Positions 1 to 12,135 of a stretch of DNA of 64,000 nt are shown here, one piece after another; position 1 is the stretch's first letter; each line of letters opens with the position of its first letter. The stretch is from Vitellaria paradoxa. Lineage: Eukaryota > Streptophyta > Magnoliopsida > Ericales > Sapotaceae. The notes beneath the pieces were generated by a model. That model was not told the DNA's origin. It saw only the letters and a program-made list of their open reading frames with translations, and made no database searches. Where the stretch lies: positions 25,198,147 to 25,262,146 of the forward strand of contig CM034243.1 in assembly GCA_019916065.1 (NCBI GenBank), in the 5' to 3' direction. A program made the translations under genes and the position numbers.

Positions 1-3000
1 AAAGATTCGATCACTTTCCTATGTCATTCTTCTTTCTCTTCTCTCTTTGAATATTTCTTGACTTTTCATTTTTTTTCTATCTCAACTGATCAAAAGAAAT
101 AATTTCTCTACAAAACTAACATATTCCATAACAACAATTTAAGCATCTTCTGTTTATTGTCTCTCAAAATAATTCCAATTAATCACATAAAATGTAAAAT
201 TAACATTAGAAAATGTCATGCCCCTAACTTAATTGTCCGGAACGGATGGCATGGGAACATGGTAACAAAATAAATTAAATAAAAAGCGGTGTTAAAGTCA
301 AGTTTTAATACAATAACAACCAGCAGAACAACTAAATACGTTCCTCATTCCCATATGAAATAAATAAAACATCATCAATCGCGATAAATTTAACGTCACA
401 CCTTGGTGATTACGTTAAATACTGACATAGTCTCATAGGTCTCATCAACAACGATGCAATCTCGAATATAAATTGACTTTGGGATCCACACCCTCAGGTC
501 AGACAAAGGGGAATACGAACATTTCAATAGAAGTAAAATTCTGCAACAGACCATCTATCAATCTTAACTCAGCTTCGGGTGGTTATTTCCTGACCTCGCT
601 GGATCACCCGCAATATAGATAGAGTAAATTAACCAGCCCATTAGGTAGAACCATGCAAGGGTGTGCTAATGGATATACTCAAACATGTAATATAACTCAC
701 AATAATAGCAGTCAAATATAATATAAAATGCACATGGTAAGTTTTTATTTGAATATGAGTAGCTAATTTTCCTAAACTAATTTCAATTCATGTCACGTTG
801 TAGTTAAAGATTAATTTAAAGCTTTCCAAGAAATGTTTTTTTAGTTTAGTTTCTTTTAAAGAAAATCAAAATTGGGAATTGCCTTATTTAATTTTATACA
901 TTTGAAATTGTAAACTCATAGTTATGATTCTGTTTTCATATATTCGAATTCTAAATTTTATATACATTTAATTAAATTAAAGATTTGTTGTATATACATT
1001 AACAAGTAGGATAAAATAATGCAGCTCTCATACTTGGTAGATAGATGGTGAGGTAATCTTTTTTAGTGGCAAATTTTAGTGTTAAATTTAGATCATTCTA
1101 ATATTTTGGGCTCTGTTTAGATAGTCAAATTTTACAAAAACTTACAAAAGTTATAAAAAATTACACACTTTTACAAACTTTTGGTCATTTTTATTTTTTT
1201 TGTGTATTTATTTTAAAATTTTAGATTTTACAAACTTTTACATATTTTTACTAACTTTTGTCAACTTTCGGATAATTTTTTTGACCAAAATTTTTTTGAT
1301 AGAGTGCACCAATCCCATTAGAACAGATTGTGTCAAAAAAGTTTGAGTTGTTCTTCCAAACACTTAAAAGTGATGCATCAATTATACTTTTCTACCTTTT
1401 TGTCTTCTAAACGCCTCATCAATTGGGTTGTAAAATTCAATTGAACCTATGTTTATTATTGTTGGGGCACGTTTGTTCATTCATGAATTGAGACTTTATT
1501 TTATTATATTCTATATTAGATGCACTTGAGTGGTTGTATAACTATAGTCAAGTTTAATGAGATTGATTTTTTTCCTGCTATTACTAAATTGCGTCTTAAG
1601 TACATATAACGTGACACAACAAGATGTGCAAATTGGGTTAAACGGACATATTCCTTTCTTTTCTACCAATAACCTAGCTTCTTCTCTCTCATCTTACACA
1701 CACATGCCAAGCATACATGATGATGGTGAGATTTGAGTTCAAGTTAGCTTTAGGCAACTTTCTCTGTTCAAGTAGAAAGACTATTTTTAGGATTTGAACT
1801 TTTAAACCTCCAAATCATAATAAAACAATCTTATCATTACTCTGAACCACCTTTCAATATGCTAATAACCACAAATACAATATTTCACCTAATAAATTTA
1901 AATTCAAAATGGAAATATACGTATATATAGTGGCAAACTCAGGAATTTGAGTTAGCATAAACCCAAATCAGAAATATAATTTTAAATTTCAAACAAATAC
2001 ATAAAATACGATAAAATACAAAATACTATAAAATAACTTTCAAATTAACAAAACAAGCTACAATAATCACTTTCATTCTTTCATATTCTAAAAACGTTGC
2101 AATTTTTTTTATATAAAAATAGAATGACTATTTTTATTCTTTTATTTGATTATCAATTTAAGTGATGTTAGAATAAAATAATATTAATTTAAACTTACTT
2201 ACAATAAAATCAAATAAAAAAAGAGTGTTGCTATTCACAACTCTATTTTTTCTCCTGCAGCCTAGTAAAATTTTTCTCATCTTATGACAAAAATGTTTTA
2301 ATACAAAATGGCCTCCTTGCCCTCCATATTTACTACGCATAACTCACATTCTAAAAAATCTTACATAAAATTTCAACAAGAATTTGTTGAAAATATCAAA
2401 TAACAATCACTTGCTAAAAAAATCAAATAAATTTAACAATCACTTATTGAAACAAATTTTCGACAGATAAACGAAACATTCCATCAACTGATTATTGAAC
2501 AAATTAAAAACTTTTAAGAATTGCTTGATGAAAAAATCAAATAATTTCAACAATCAGTTACTGAAAAAATTTAGTAATTTGTAAGTATTTTTGGAACTTG
2601 AGGTGCAATTTATGACTTGCATGAAGAAATTATTAGATTAGTTGAAGAAAATATAAGATGCATGAATTAACTGGATTACGTAGAGAAAAAATAGAATTAC
2701 GAATAGTGGCATTCTCAAAAAATTTTGAAAGTAGAGTAGAATATTGATAGAGATAATAATATTTTAACATAATTCGAACAAGACACAACTTATATAATGA
2801 GTTCTGAGAGAAAATTCAAATATGATACAATATAAATACGTGAACTCAAAATTGACATAATTAAATACAATTTAACTTGATTGTAAAATAAATTAATTAT
2901 TAAATATACTCATTAAATTTTAAAATATTTGAGCATTTATATACAAATATGAATTACCATCCTTAGGACATAAGTACAGTCGTACAGGTGGAAGTCATGA

Positions 3001-4998
3001 CGGTGATGTTACAATATAATTTTTTTATTATGTTTTTATAAAAATTCAGCGTAGGCTAGTTGTGGCTCACCCTCGACTGACCGTGGGTCTGCCACTGTAT
3101 ATATATATTTTGACATTTTCATTCAGATGATGATGTGAGCCCTCATCGTTCCATTTTTCTTCAAAAACGATATCCTCAGCAGAAAGTATTTTGCTTAGAC
3201 AAATACAGACAAGCACATATCTGCTGAACAGAGAAAAATGAGAACATCAGATAAGAACATGCATGAAAGAAAGCCAAAAAATATGTATAAATACTTTGTC
3301 ACTCTTTGCCAAGCCATTATGGCCGTTTTGTCACGAGATCACCTTTGGAAACTAACTGAAATACCAACCTCCTCAGTGGTCCTCTTGGACGGTCCCTCTC
3401 CCCACTCACTTATTTTTCCAATTTGAAAAAAAAAAAAAAAGAAAAATAGAAGAAGAAGAAGAAGATAGCAACAAACAAATTGCAACAGGGTGTCCCAGCT
3501 ATAAAATATAGGTCACGAGAATTAGATAGATGGATAGTAAGAATCTGTCTGCGTGTACATAAAGACAACAGAGATAGATGAGCGTTTGGTGTCCATTACT
3601 TCATTATTCAGGGTGACCGAGACTTGAGCTTTCTTGAACCGTAGCCTAATAGTCTGGCTATTTTTTTTTTCAAATTTTGTTATTCAATTTAAATTGTTGT
3701 AACCCATCTGTCTTTAAATTCTTTATTCAATTTAAATTGTTATAACTGAACTGTCTTTAAACCTTTTGATCAGTTTAGACGAAATTCAAATCCTAGTCCA
3801 CCCGAACTTTGTAGATGATTTCCTTGGCTGTCTTTTGTCCAGTTCAACTGTCTGTTGGTCTTTGAGAGGGTCCCATATGTGCATGCAAGTCCTAAAGGGG
3901 ACATGTGAGTGCACAGTGCACATGAAGGGACCTCCACCTCCGTCCAAGTTTCTGTTGAATATTTTCACATGGTCGGGTAGATATCATAGAGGAGAGATTT
4001 GGATTTGGAATCCCGTGGTAGCTAGCCCATTGTTTTCAAATGGGAAAGATGAAATTACCCTTTTGTCTTTCCTATCGTACAATCGATGACAATTGCGTGG
4101 ACAACATGCTTATGTTTGTAATGCCAAGTATATCTTTGGGGCGCCACATTTTGATTAAATATATATATATATATATATATATATGAAGTAAGTAAATTTT
4201 AAATTGTTGGGTATTTGATGTGTTTTTCAGAAAGTGTAAAAAAAAGTTACACAAAATTGATAAAAGTTAAAAAAATTTAAAAAAATTAGAAATATTTGGT
4301 ATGGAAAAAGTTAATTAGAGAAAATTAAAAAAATTGGATAAGTTGAAATTTTTTTGCCAAGTTAAAAAATACAAAATGCTACGCTTATACCATAAACTTA
4401 CACCCTAGCTTATATTCGGTCAAAAAGGATGAAGTTTTGGCCCTTAAAAAAAATTTCAAAACACAAATAGAGAGACTGTAAAGAGAGAAACGGAGTTGAT
4501 GCTGATCGAAATAGTAGTTGTGACTTCTACATTATCATTTAGAAGCGCTAGAGGAGGTGGCGGCCGTGGCAGGTTAAGTGGAATCAGTGACACCGAAAAT
4601 GAAAACGAGCCTCAGACGATGGTGAGCGGGTTTGGCGAAAGCCTCTTCATTAGTCAAGAAGCTCGTGCTAATGCGAGAATTGAGCCGATATGAAGATGAC
4701 GAGCGACTTAGAGAGAGAAAATGATAATGATTGCAGATATTTAAGCAGAATATAATAGCACCACCTCATCTGGCGTCACTAAATGAGGATGTAGAAGTTA
4801 CTACTACTACGATCGGCATTGATTCCGTTTCTCTCTCTCTACAGTGTCTTCTCTTTGTCTTGAAATTTTTTTCATCGTTTTTGATCAAGTATAAATAAGA
4901 TCCAGTTCTTGGGTGTGGGTCCGACTCCCCGCCGCTACGCGAGTTCGCGATTGACCGCTATACATGTTGAGGGGCCGGTATGTGTGGCACAAACCAAA

Positions 4999-5041
4999 AG
5001 AGATTCACTCTCTAGGGGTTTGGCCTAGGGAGTGAATCTCT
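4999..5041. repeat. Strong inverted repeat (hairpin), 18-bp arms
   Basis: The left arm AGAGATTCACTCTCTAGG and the right arm CCTAGGGAGTGAATCTCT pair at 17 of 18 positions around a 7-base loop (GGTTTGG). It is far longer and better paired than the background AT palindromes. No gene is adjacent. It could be the tip of a transposon, a terminator-like hairpin or a small-RNA foldback. Confidence 0.8.
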
Positions 5042-6036
5042 CGAGGTTAAATCCTTTTTTAAATAAGGGTGTAAGTATAGCATTTCGCATTTAACACTCC
5101 AGAAGCAAATTGTTATCCTACCATAATAGTGTTTCCGAAAAAGTCTAAAAATTGACTCGTAGACGCTTATTAATTATCTAATAAAAACATACTTTATGGA
5201 CTATCTCCTTACGAGAAGCACCCATAAGATTGTTAGATCATTTTTGTGCAGTTTTTTGGAAGACCTTAGCATTACACAATTACACAAAATTTAGGTATTT
5301 ATATCAGTTTCTTTAAATTTGCTGCTTCTCTAAAATAGAGAGAGATGAGATGCTTAGAGACATATATTAGTATCTTAATTAATTTATATCTTTTATATTT
5401 TTAAGAAGCCGTATAATTTATCTCCAAATATAAGCAGTCATTATAACATATTTTTTTGTCGTAAAATAGATTTTAGAAAATATAATGCAATTAGCTTTTG
5501 CATATATAGAGTTTTGTAAAATATAATAATATTATTTTTATTATACTTAAAAAAAATCTGTTAAAATAAGTCGATCCAAATGTCCTTAAAACAGCTTCAA
5601 GGGGGCATTTAACCAAGCTATCCCCTAACTTCAACATCAATTTTTTTTGGTAATTAAACTTCAACATCAAAATTAATGTCTTTTTTACATGTTTAACCTT
5701 GAAGTGGTCTGAAATTAACGTAACATTGAGGGATTTAGCTTAAAAAAAAGATTATACGTACGTTTGTGAATGAGCTTGACCAAACTAATTCTCTTCTTTG
5801 GTTACCTTTCAATGGGTAATATTTAATTAGTTTGTAAATATTAAATTATCTAAATTTTTAATTGAATATTTGTATCAAAGCTACATAGTTTTGATTAGTT
5901 GTTAAACAATTCAAGATGCTGTATCTTAACCTAAACGGTACATTTTAAAATATATAGGGTGTCGCCTTCTTACTAAATGTAATGGAGATGTCAATCAATT
6001 CCAATAAAGAAATGATGGGTCCATTTGTTACACTAA

Positions 6037-6153
6037 CAAACGTTAAAAAGTTTTCAAAATTTTTAAAAATTATTATTTTTTATTCTATTATACGAATTAC
6101 GAATTCAAAAATTATCTCAAACTATCTTACTTTTTGTTACTCCAAACACCCCT
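6037..6153 (-). repeat. MITE-like copy, GTGTTTGG family
   Basis: Read on the minus strand, this starts GGGTGTTTGGAGTAACAAAA, has the internal GAATTCGTAATTCGT block, and ends in the inverted version of its start. The same organisation recurs at 7704, 9171, 10356, 12832 and 54541. Confidence 0.55.
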
Positions 6154-6341
6154 AAAGATAAATCAGTAGGTGAGAATAATTTATTCTCGCCAAAATTGTA
6201 AAAATGAATTATTCTATTGTAAAAAATAAAAATTTTATCTCTAAATAAATGGGTCACATCAGTAGGCAAAAAGTGTCATAGCGTTTGGAAAATTTTACCA
6301 TCTACTCATTTCAACACTCATTGTCATTCTCATGTATAATT

Positions 6342-6503
6342 AAGAGTGTGTTTGAAATTATATAAAATTTATAAAATAGTAAAAGTTAATGTCTTATATT
6401 TTATGCAGTGAGTAGAGAATTTAACTTTTATTATTTCATAATTCGTATTTATAAAAATTTATAAAATTTTGTATTATTTTATATTGACTCCAAACGTGAC
6501 CTA
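6342..6503. repeat. MITE-like copy, variant of the GTGTTTGG family
   Basis: It begins agagtgtgtttgaaatta and ends gactccaaacgtgacc, an inverted pair of ends. The interior is AT-rich with short repeats of ataaaatttataaaa. It shares its ends, but only part of its interior, with the other copies. Confidence 0.45.
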
Positions 6504-6801
6504 AATATACACGCTTCTAGCTTTATGCTCATCATCCTCCCCATATTCCCTCCCTACCCACCCGGATAAGCTCCCCACATGCTCATTCACCCCGGCCCCA
6601 CCTAGCTAGCAAAATAATTTTTGTGTCTCCTGCCATAAAGGGCATTATTGTCATTTGGTAAGCCACGAGTTTTGTCCACTAATGTTGCTATCTCTGTTCT
6701 ATAATTCTATTGCTTTCTCATTCCATGCCTGCATATATATATATATATAATATACATTACTTTTGTTTGAAGTCCTAATCAAAATGAATCAAATGAACGC
6801 C

Positions 6802-6809
6802 TATAAATA
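6802..6809 (+). promoter_or_regulatory. TATA box of the GASA gene
   Basis: TATAAATA lies 132 bases before the start codon at 6941. It is followed by a leader with a (CAT)n run at 6839-6860 and a long (TC)n tract at 6860-6908, a layout common in plant 5' untranslated regions. Transcription would start near 6832-6840. Confidence 0.7.
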
Positions 6810-6854
6810 CTCCTGAAATTCTGAACCAAACCACCCTTCATCATCATCATCATC

Positions 6855-6859
<5 letters not shown>

Positions 6860-6908
<49 letters not shown>
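6860..6908 (+). repeat. (TC)n microsatellite in the GASA leader
   Basis: Uninterrupted TC dinucleotides run for about 48 bases between the TATA box and the ATG at 6941. A second (TC)n tract occurs just inside intron 1, at about 7039-7068. Confidence 0.9.
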
Positions 6909-6911
<3 letters not shown>

Positions 6912-6940
6912 ATTGCTGGAGAGCTGTTGTGAACAAAACA

Positions 6941-7034
6941 ATGGCAAGGAAACGAGGCATTGTGATGTTTAACCTTATAATGGTTCTTCTTCTGGTATTA
7001 GAGAACAATGTAAGCATACTAAGCAACATTTACA

Positions 7035-7070
<36 letters not shown>

Positions 7071-7590
7071 GAACATTCTTAATTTTTGGAAACGTAAATA
7101 TTGATATGATTGTTTAGTTTTTCGACATAAATGCTAAAATGCAGGACAATTATCAGTTCTTTTTTCTTGAGTGTTTCTCTGATTGTTGAGACTTGGCAAT
7201 GCGGTTCAGAGTTGCAGGTGGTGATGTTCCTGTAAGACAACTCACTCAAAAATCCCCTGCACTCTAAATCTATTCTAAGCAGTTTTGTGGTCTAATTGAG
7301 TTCCTAGCTATATGCACCACGCCCACAACCTTCCAAACAAAATAATGAAAATGAAAAAGAAGAAAAAAAATTGTACTTGAAAGGTATTATATATGTAATG
7401 AATTACACACGTACAAAATATTCTTCTATTTATTGACCATATATATATATATATATATTAGCGTTTGCCCGTGCCAAAGGCACTCAAATTCATCATCGAA
7501 TTCATCATCGATTCTCTTTCTCATCCTACAAGATTCTCAAAAAAATCAATCTCAGCCATCAAATTTTTTTAAATAAATATTAACCGTTGA

Positions 7591-7627
<37 letters not shown>

Positions 7628-8814
7628 TCAAATCAACTGAGTTGATTTGTTATATAGATATATATGTATGTATGTGGTTGATTGATTTAGAGGAATTAGA
7701 TATAGGGTGTGTTTATTTTATTAAAAATTGTTAAAAAATTTTGAAAATTTTTGAAAATTTTTAAAAGTTATTCAATTTTTATTTTACTGCACGAATTACG
7801 AACTCACAAATCATCTCATTTTATCTTACTTTTTGTTATTCCAAACGCACTGATAATATTTTTATAAAAAACTTAATTTTTAATTTAAAGTAATTATAAT
7901 CGCATAACAAAATTTGTGGGAATAATTTTGAAACGATAGAAAATTATGTTAATCTAGACATTTTAATAGTAGTTACTAACTATTTACAAAAAAGTTAATC
8001 TTTTTACTTTTCAAACCAAGCCTGAGCAAGCAACAAGAATAGAGTGCAATTGAGAGTTTTTTTTTTGTTCAACACCAAAATAATGACTCTTTGGAACATA
8101 GATTTGTGAAGGAAAAATAGAGATAAAGTAAAATGGTTAAAAAAAATAAAAATATCAAATTTATTTTATTTTTTATTAAGTTAAAATAAAAATAAAATGA
8201 ATAAATATTTATTAATAAAATTTAATTTTTATTTAATTAAACGTACAAAAATTGTACAAATAATAAATTTTATTTATTTATTTTTTCTTTCTCTTCACAT
8301 GCTCCAAACGTAACATAAGTGTAGTTTTCAGATGAATGAAGGACTGCTCCCACATCAGGAGTTAGGTGTGTGTGTGTTCCATATAACCTTAATCGGCATA
8401 CCAACTTTTGAATTGGTTTGTTGACTTTGGTCTTTATAAAAAAAAAAAAAGAAAATTTCGACTTCTCGATGTTGGACCTCACTATCTCTGATGAGTTGCT
8501 TTGCAGTTCGGATTTGAGTCCAAGAAGATGTTTGGTGGGCTCTTTGGGGGGCTTGCTCCTACATCGGGAGTTGGATATGCGTATGTGTTCCATACAACCT
8601 TAATCGGTAGACCAACTTTTGAGTTGGTTTGTTGACTTTGATCTTTATAAAAAAAAAAAAAAATGAATGAAGGACAACTGTCAACGTGGGTCCCCCCTAG
8701 TCGGGGGCACTGTTTCGGTGGAGATTAAACAATTTTATGTTTTAAGGGTAGCATTAATTCAAATGAGGCCCTGCAGGTTCTCCTAGGTTTCGAACTGATT
8801 GCTTTATTTTTAAC

Positions 8815-8852
<38 letters not shown>

Positions 8853-11536
8853 GTACATATGGCTTGTAATATATGTAATTATATCTGATCAATCTTAAGA
8901 GTATCACAATTCGGTATTTACAATTTTAGTAAATATTATTTATATGTTTTTCAGGCTATGACCACAGGACCTCCAAGTCCACTACCACAACCCACAGGGA
9001 ACCTTCCCAAGGTGAGATTTTCTATCTCATGATAGCACTCTCTTCCCAAATGGGGGAGGTTAACATTGCTGCGCGCTGTCAGCTCAATAACATCGAACTC
9101 GAGTTTTCTGTTGTTAAATTAAAATTTAACGGCTTAAATACATTTAAAAATTCATCGAGCTAATAATAGATGTGTTTAGAGTGATAAAAAGTTAAATAAA
9201 TTGTAGGTTCGTAATTCGTACAGTAAGATAAAAAGTAAATAAGTTTTAAAGATTTTTAAAATTTTTTAGAAATTTTTTTTACTTTTTAGCACACCAAACG
9301 ATACCAACATCTTTTAAATGTGTTTGAACTGTTTAATTTCAATGTAACGGCTCAGAGCTCATCAGTGTCATTGAGCTGACAGCGTGTAGTGTGAAACAAC
9401 CCCCGATCAGTTCTTTAATTGATTTCATTTTCCAGAAATGCTAAATATATTAAAGCTAGTGTAATTTCGGATTTACAGTATGGAATAACTCCGGGCAGCC
9501 TTCATCCTCAAGGTAAGAGATTACTAATTAAGTAATGCCACACAATATACATGTAGACTAGACACCATGCAGCTCCTATGCCATGCACAATTCCTAGACC
9601 TTTTCTGAATTAGAGGATATAAATATATACATACGTACATACATATTTAAGGGTCATTTGGAGCTCTAAAAATCTGTAAAAAAATGTGATTTCGGTAACT
9701 TTTTGACATTTAAAATTCAGTTACCAAATTTCGTTTTTTTTTAGAGATGGATCGATCTATTCGAATAGATTTTCATCCGTTTGAACGGATTTTGGCATAA
9801 GTTTTTTAATTTTTGTATCAGAACTTTTTAAAAAGTGTACAAACTTTATTGGAATTCGTAGAAAAATTATTGAAATTTATAAAAATTTTATTGAGATTTG
9901 TAAAAATTTGTTAATATTTGTGGATATATATAAATTTATAAATATGCATATATATATTCATGTAGTTTGAGCTAGGAAAATAACTTCTTGTAGAATTTTA
10001 AAGATTTTCAGAGTTTTTTCCAATCTTTTTTTAGTGCCCCAAACAAGTCTTTAGTGAGTTATTTATTTTAAAGTAATTTACTCATAATAATTGCATTATT
10101 GGTGAAATATTTTCATAAAAAATTTCGATTGGATAATACTACCCTTTGTATCATATTTTGCATTTATTTACTATGAGTATATCAATTTTTACCTGATCAT
10201 TTTTACCACCAAATTTACAAATTTTCCAGTCTTATTGATCAAATTTGTATTGTACCATAAATAAATTAAAGCTGTGTTGTGGGTTGGGCTTCGAGTGAAC
10301 GGCCTGGGTTGAGCCTCATCCATTCACTTTTTAAAAGTTTCGGTTCACTTATTTAGAGTGTGTTTGAAATAATAAAAAATAAGATAAAATGAGATAAAGT
10401 AAGATAAAATGTGATTTCATAATTTATGTAATGAGATAAAAATAAATAAATTTTAGAGAATTTTAGGATTTTTTTGAATTTTTTTTTATTTTTTAACACA
10501 CCAAACGATGCCTAATTTGTTTTTCTAGGACAAATTAACAGGTTGGCGAGTTCAGATAATATTAGATTACTCGTGATTTTTTTTATTAATTTTAAATATT
10601 TTAATTTTAACAAGTTAAACCGATTTTAAATAATTTTTAATTTTTAAAATTTTAATGAATTGACGACGCCCGTAACCCACGGAGAATTTTTAACGGATTA
10701 AGGGCTCGTTTGGAGCCAAAAAAATAAAAAAACTTCAAAAATTTTCAAATCCCTCTAATCACATTTTACCACTTATCATTTTTACATCACATCAATCCTA
10801 TCCATTAATTTTTTTTAATTTTTTTTTAGACTCCAAACGTACCCTAAGTCAGTACAAGTCATCTTACACCCCTTGCCGGAGACAACCGCTCGAGCACCAA
10901 GGGCGTTCGAAAGTCTAATTTTTAATAAAATTTGATATTTTCTTACCAAAAGTGAATAGTTGAAATCTTTAGTGTGTTTAGTAAAATAATTAGTAATTTT
11001 TAACAAATTTTGAATATTTGGTAAAATTTTTAGTAAATTTTAACAATTTTTGATAATTTCTGATAACTTTTGATATGTTTGGTAAAAATTTTAATATCTT
11101 TTATATTGAGTAAGTTGCTTTAATTGAGTAAAAAAGTAACAAAAATTGATTCATGAAACGGTGCGTATAGAACTTTCAAGTGTATCACATATTTATATAT
11201 TCAGGCCCAGTTTGGGAGGTAAAAAAAATATTGGCTTTTTGTAGTTAGTCAGTAGCTGACTATTAAAAAACTAACATTTTTATGTTTGGAAAGAGAAAAA
11301 AATTAATTTTTTTGTTAATTTGATATTTTTGTCCTTGAAAGTTTAAAAAAAGATTAAAATATAAGAGGGTAAATTTGATCATTATAAAAAAATCAAAAAA
11401 TCAAAAAATTAATAAACCAGAAAAGTATGGGTTCCCACACGAGACCTCGGATTTTTTTTTTTTTTTGGGATATTTGAATCCTCAAAAAATACTAAAAATA
11501 CTCAATTTTTTTTAATTTTTTCTAATTCCACATTTG

Positions 11537-11569
<33 letters not shown>

Positions 11570-11792
11570 TACATCAAACACTACCTTAATTTCTTAATTT
11601 GAATATGCAGAATGTGGGCCCCGCTGCACAACCAGATGCTCAAAAACGGCATACAAAAAGCCTTGCATGTTCTTCTGCCAAAAGTGCTGTGCAAAGTGCT
11701 TGTGCGTACCTCCCGGCACGTATGGGAACAAGGAATCCTGCCCTTGCTACAATAACTGGAAGACTAAAAGAGGAGGACCCAAATGCCCTTGA
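6941..11792 (+). CDS. GASA/snakin gibberellin-regulated cysteine-rich peptide
   Basis: Secreted GASA-family peptides act in gibberellin-linked growth and defence. I read four exons, 6941-7009, 8955-9011, 9479-9512 and 11611-11792, giving 113 residues. All junctions are GT-AG and all phases agree. Exon 1 encodes a hydrophobic signal peptide (MARKRGIVMFNLIMVLLLVL). Exons 2 and 3 encode a Pro/Gly-rich linker (PPSPLPQPTG, then YGITPGSLHPQ). Exon 4 encodes the 60-residue GASA domain with all 12 cysteines in the family spacing, including CMFFCQKCCAKCLCVPPGTYG and the C-terminal CPCYNNWKTKRGGPKCP. Intron lengths are 1945, 467 and 2098 bases. Introns 1 to 3 hold MITEs and an LTR-like direct repeat. 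A possible extra exon near 7210-7231 was left out because its 22-nt length breaks the frame. The family is certain; the orthologue within GASA is not assigned. Exon 3 is only 34 nt, so automatic annotation could miss it. Confidence 0.9.
7704..7850 (-). repeat. MITE-like copy in GASA intron 1
   Basis: Same family as 6037-6153. It ends ttgttattccaaacgcac, with an internal gcacgaattacgaactcac block. It lies between an (AT)n tract and AT-rich sequence in intron 1. Confidence 0.55.
8335..8665. repeat. Direct repeat of an LTR-like segment in GASA intron 1
   Basis: Two copies, about 8335-8450 and 8551-8665, share ttccatataaccttaatcgg, accaacttttgaattggttt and gttgactttggtctttata, each followed by an A run, with a period of roughly 217 bases. 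The block between them (ttggacctcactatctctga, then gcagttcggatttgagtcc) resembles copia LTR sequence. This is probably a degraded LTR fragment with an internal duplication. Confidence 0.6.
9171..9306 (+). repeat. MITE-like copy in GASA intron 2
   Basis: It starts tgtgtttagagtgataaaaa and ends tagcacaccaaacgat, with the internal ttcgtaattcgtacagtaa block shared by the family. Confidence 0.6.
9650..10050. repeat. TIR-like AT-rich repeat in GASA intron 3
   Basis: It starts near aagggtcatttggagctcta and ends near tgccccaaacaagtctttag, an imperfect inverted pair of the type gggtcatttgg / ccaaacaagtc. The interior contains many aaaatttttttga-like repeats. The family assignment is tentative. Confidence 0.4.
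10356..10512 (+). repeat. MITE-like copy in GASA intron 3
   Basis: It starts gagtgtgtttgaaataat, has repeated agataaaatgagataaagta, and ends acacaccaaacgatgcc. Same family as 9171-9306. Confidence 0.6.
10705..10852. repeat. Second MITE-like family copy in GASA intron 3
   Basis: It begins agggctcgtttggagccaaa and ends agactccaaacgtaccctaa, so the ends are inverted repeats. The interior differs from the GTGTTTGG family (cacatttaccacttatcat type). Confidence 0.5.
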
Positions 11793-11800
11793 CTCCACCA

Positions 11801-11832
<32 letters not shown>

Positions 11833-12104
11833 GTCTCTATTGCATAACTATAGTATATTAATGGGGACGTCTCCCCAATTTAAAATCCTGTAAACCAGGT
11901 TTTATTGTTCCTAAATTACCCCTGTTTGGCAACATAACTGATGAAATAAATCATCAGAAATCTTTCAAATAAAAAAAAAAATTAATGGGTTAAACATGCA
12001 ATTAAGCCAAAATTTTAGGTTGCATTGCATATTTGTAGTTAACGTTTCTTTTTATTCTTTTGTTTGGTATTCACAATAAATGAACTATTTTCACAATTAG
12101 AGCA

Positions 12105-12135
<31 letters not shown>

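Larger units (their letters stand above)
1..6800. other. AT-rich intergenic region with small repeats, no supported gene
   Basis: No reading frame here looks like a known protein; the short frames near 2.2, 3.2, 3.8 and 4.5 kb are isolated and lack neighbouring exons. The stretch about 217-670 (starting tgtcatgcccc) is less AT-rich and resembles an LTR-retrotransposon end, but I cannot find its partner. A slightly GC-rich island at about 4915-4990 sits next to a long hairpin at 4999-5041. (AT)n tracts occur near 4160-4185 and 6736-6750. Two MITE-like copies lie near 6037-6153 and 6342-6503. Confidence 0.5.

Noticed and set aside
3766..4089. 107-codon frame near 3.8 kb
   Set aside because: Composition is ordinary intergenic, no domain, and a similar-sized frame exists on the opposite strand.
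4496..4693. 65-codon frame with Gly/Arg-rich start near 4.5 kb
   Set aside because: Too short and unlike anything I know; no splice partners or promoter context. Could be a fragment of an unknown exon, but not supportable.
7210..7231. Possible extra GASA exon (ending at a GTAAG donor)
   Set aside because: The donor is good, but lengths of 22, 20 or 14 bases from the available AG sites all break the frame between exons at 7009 and 8955.
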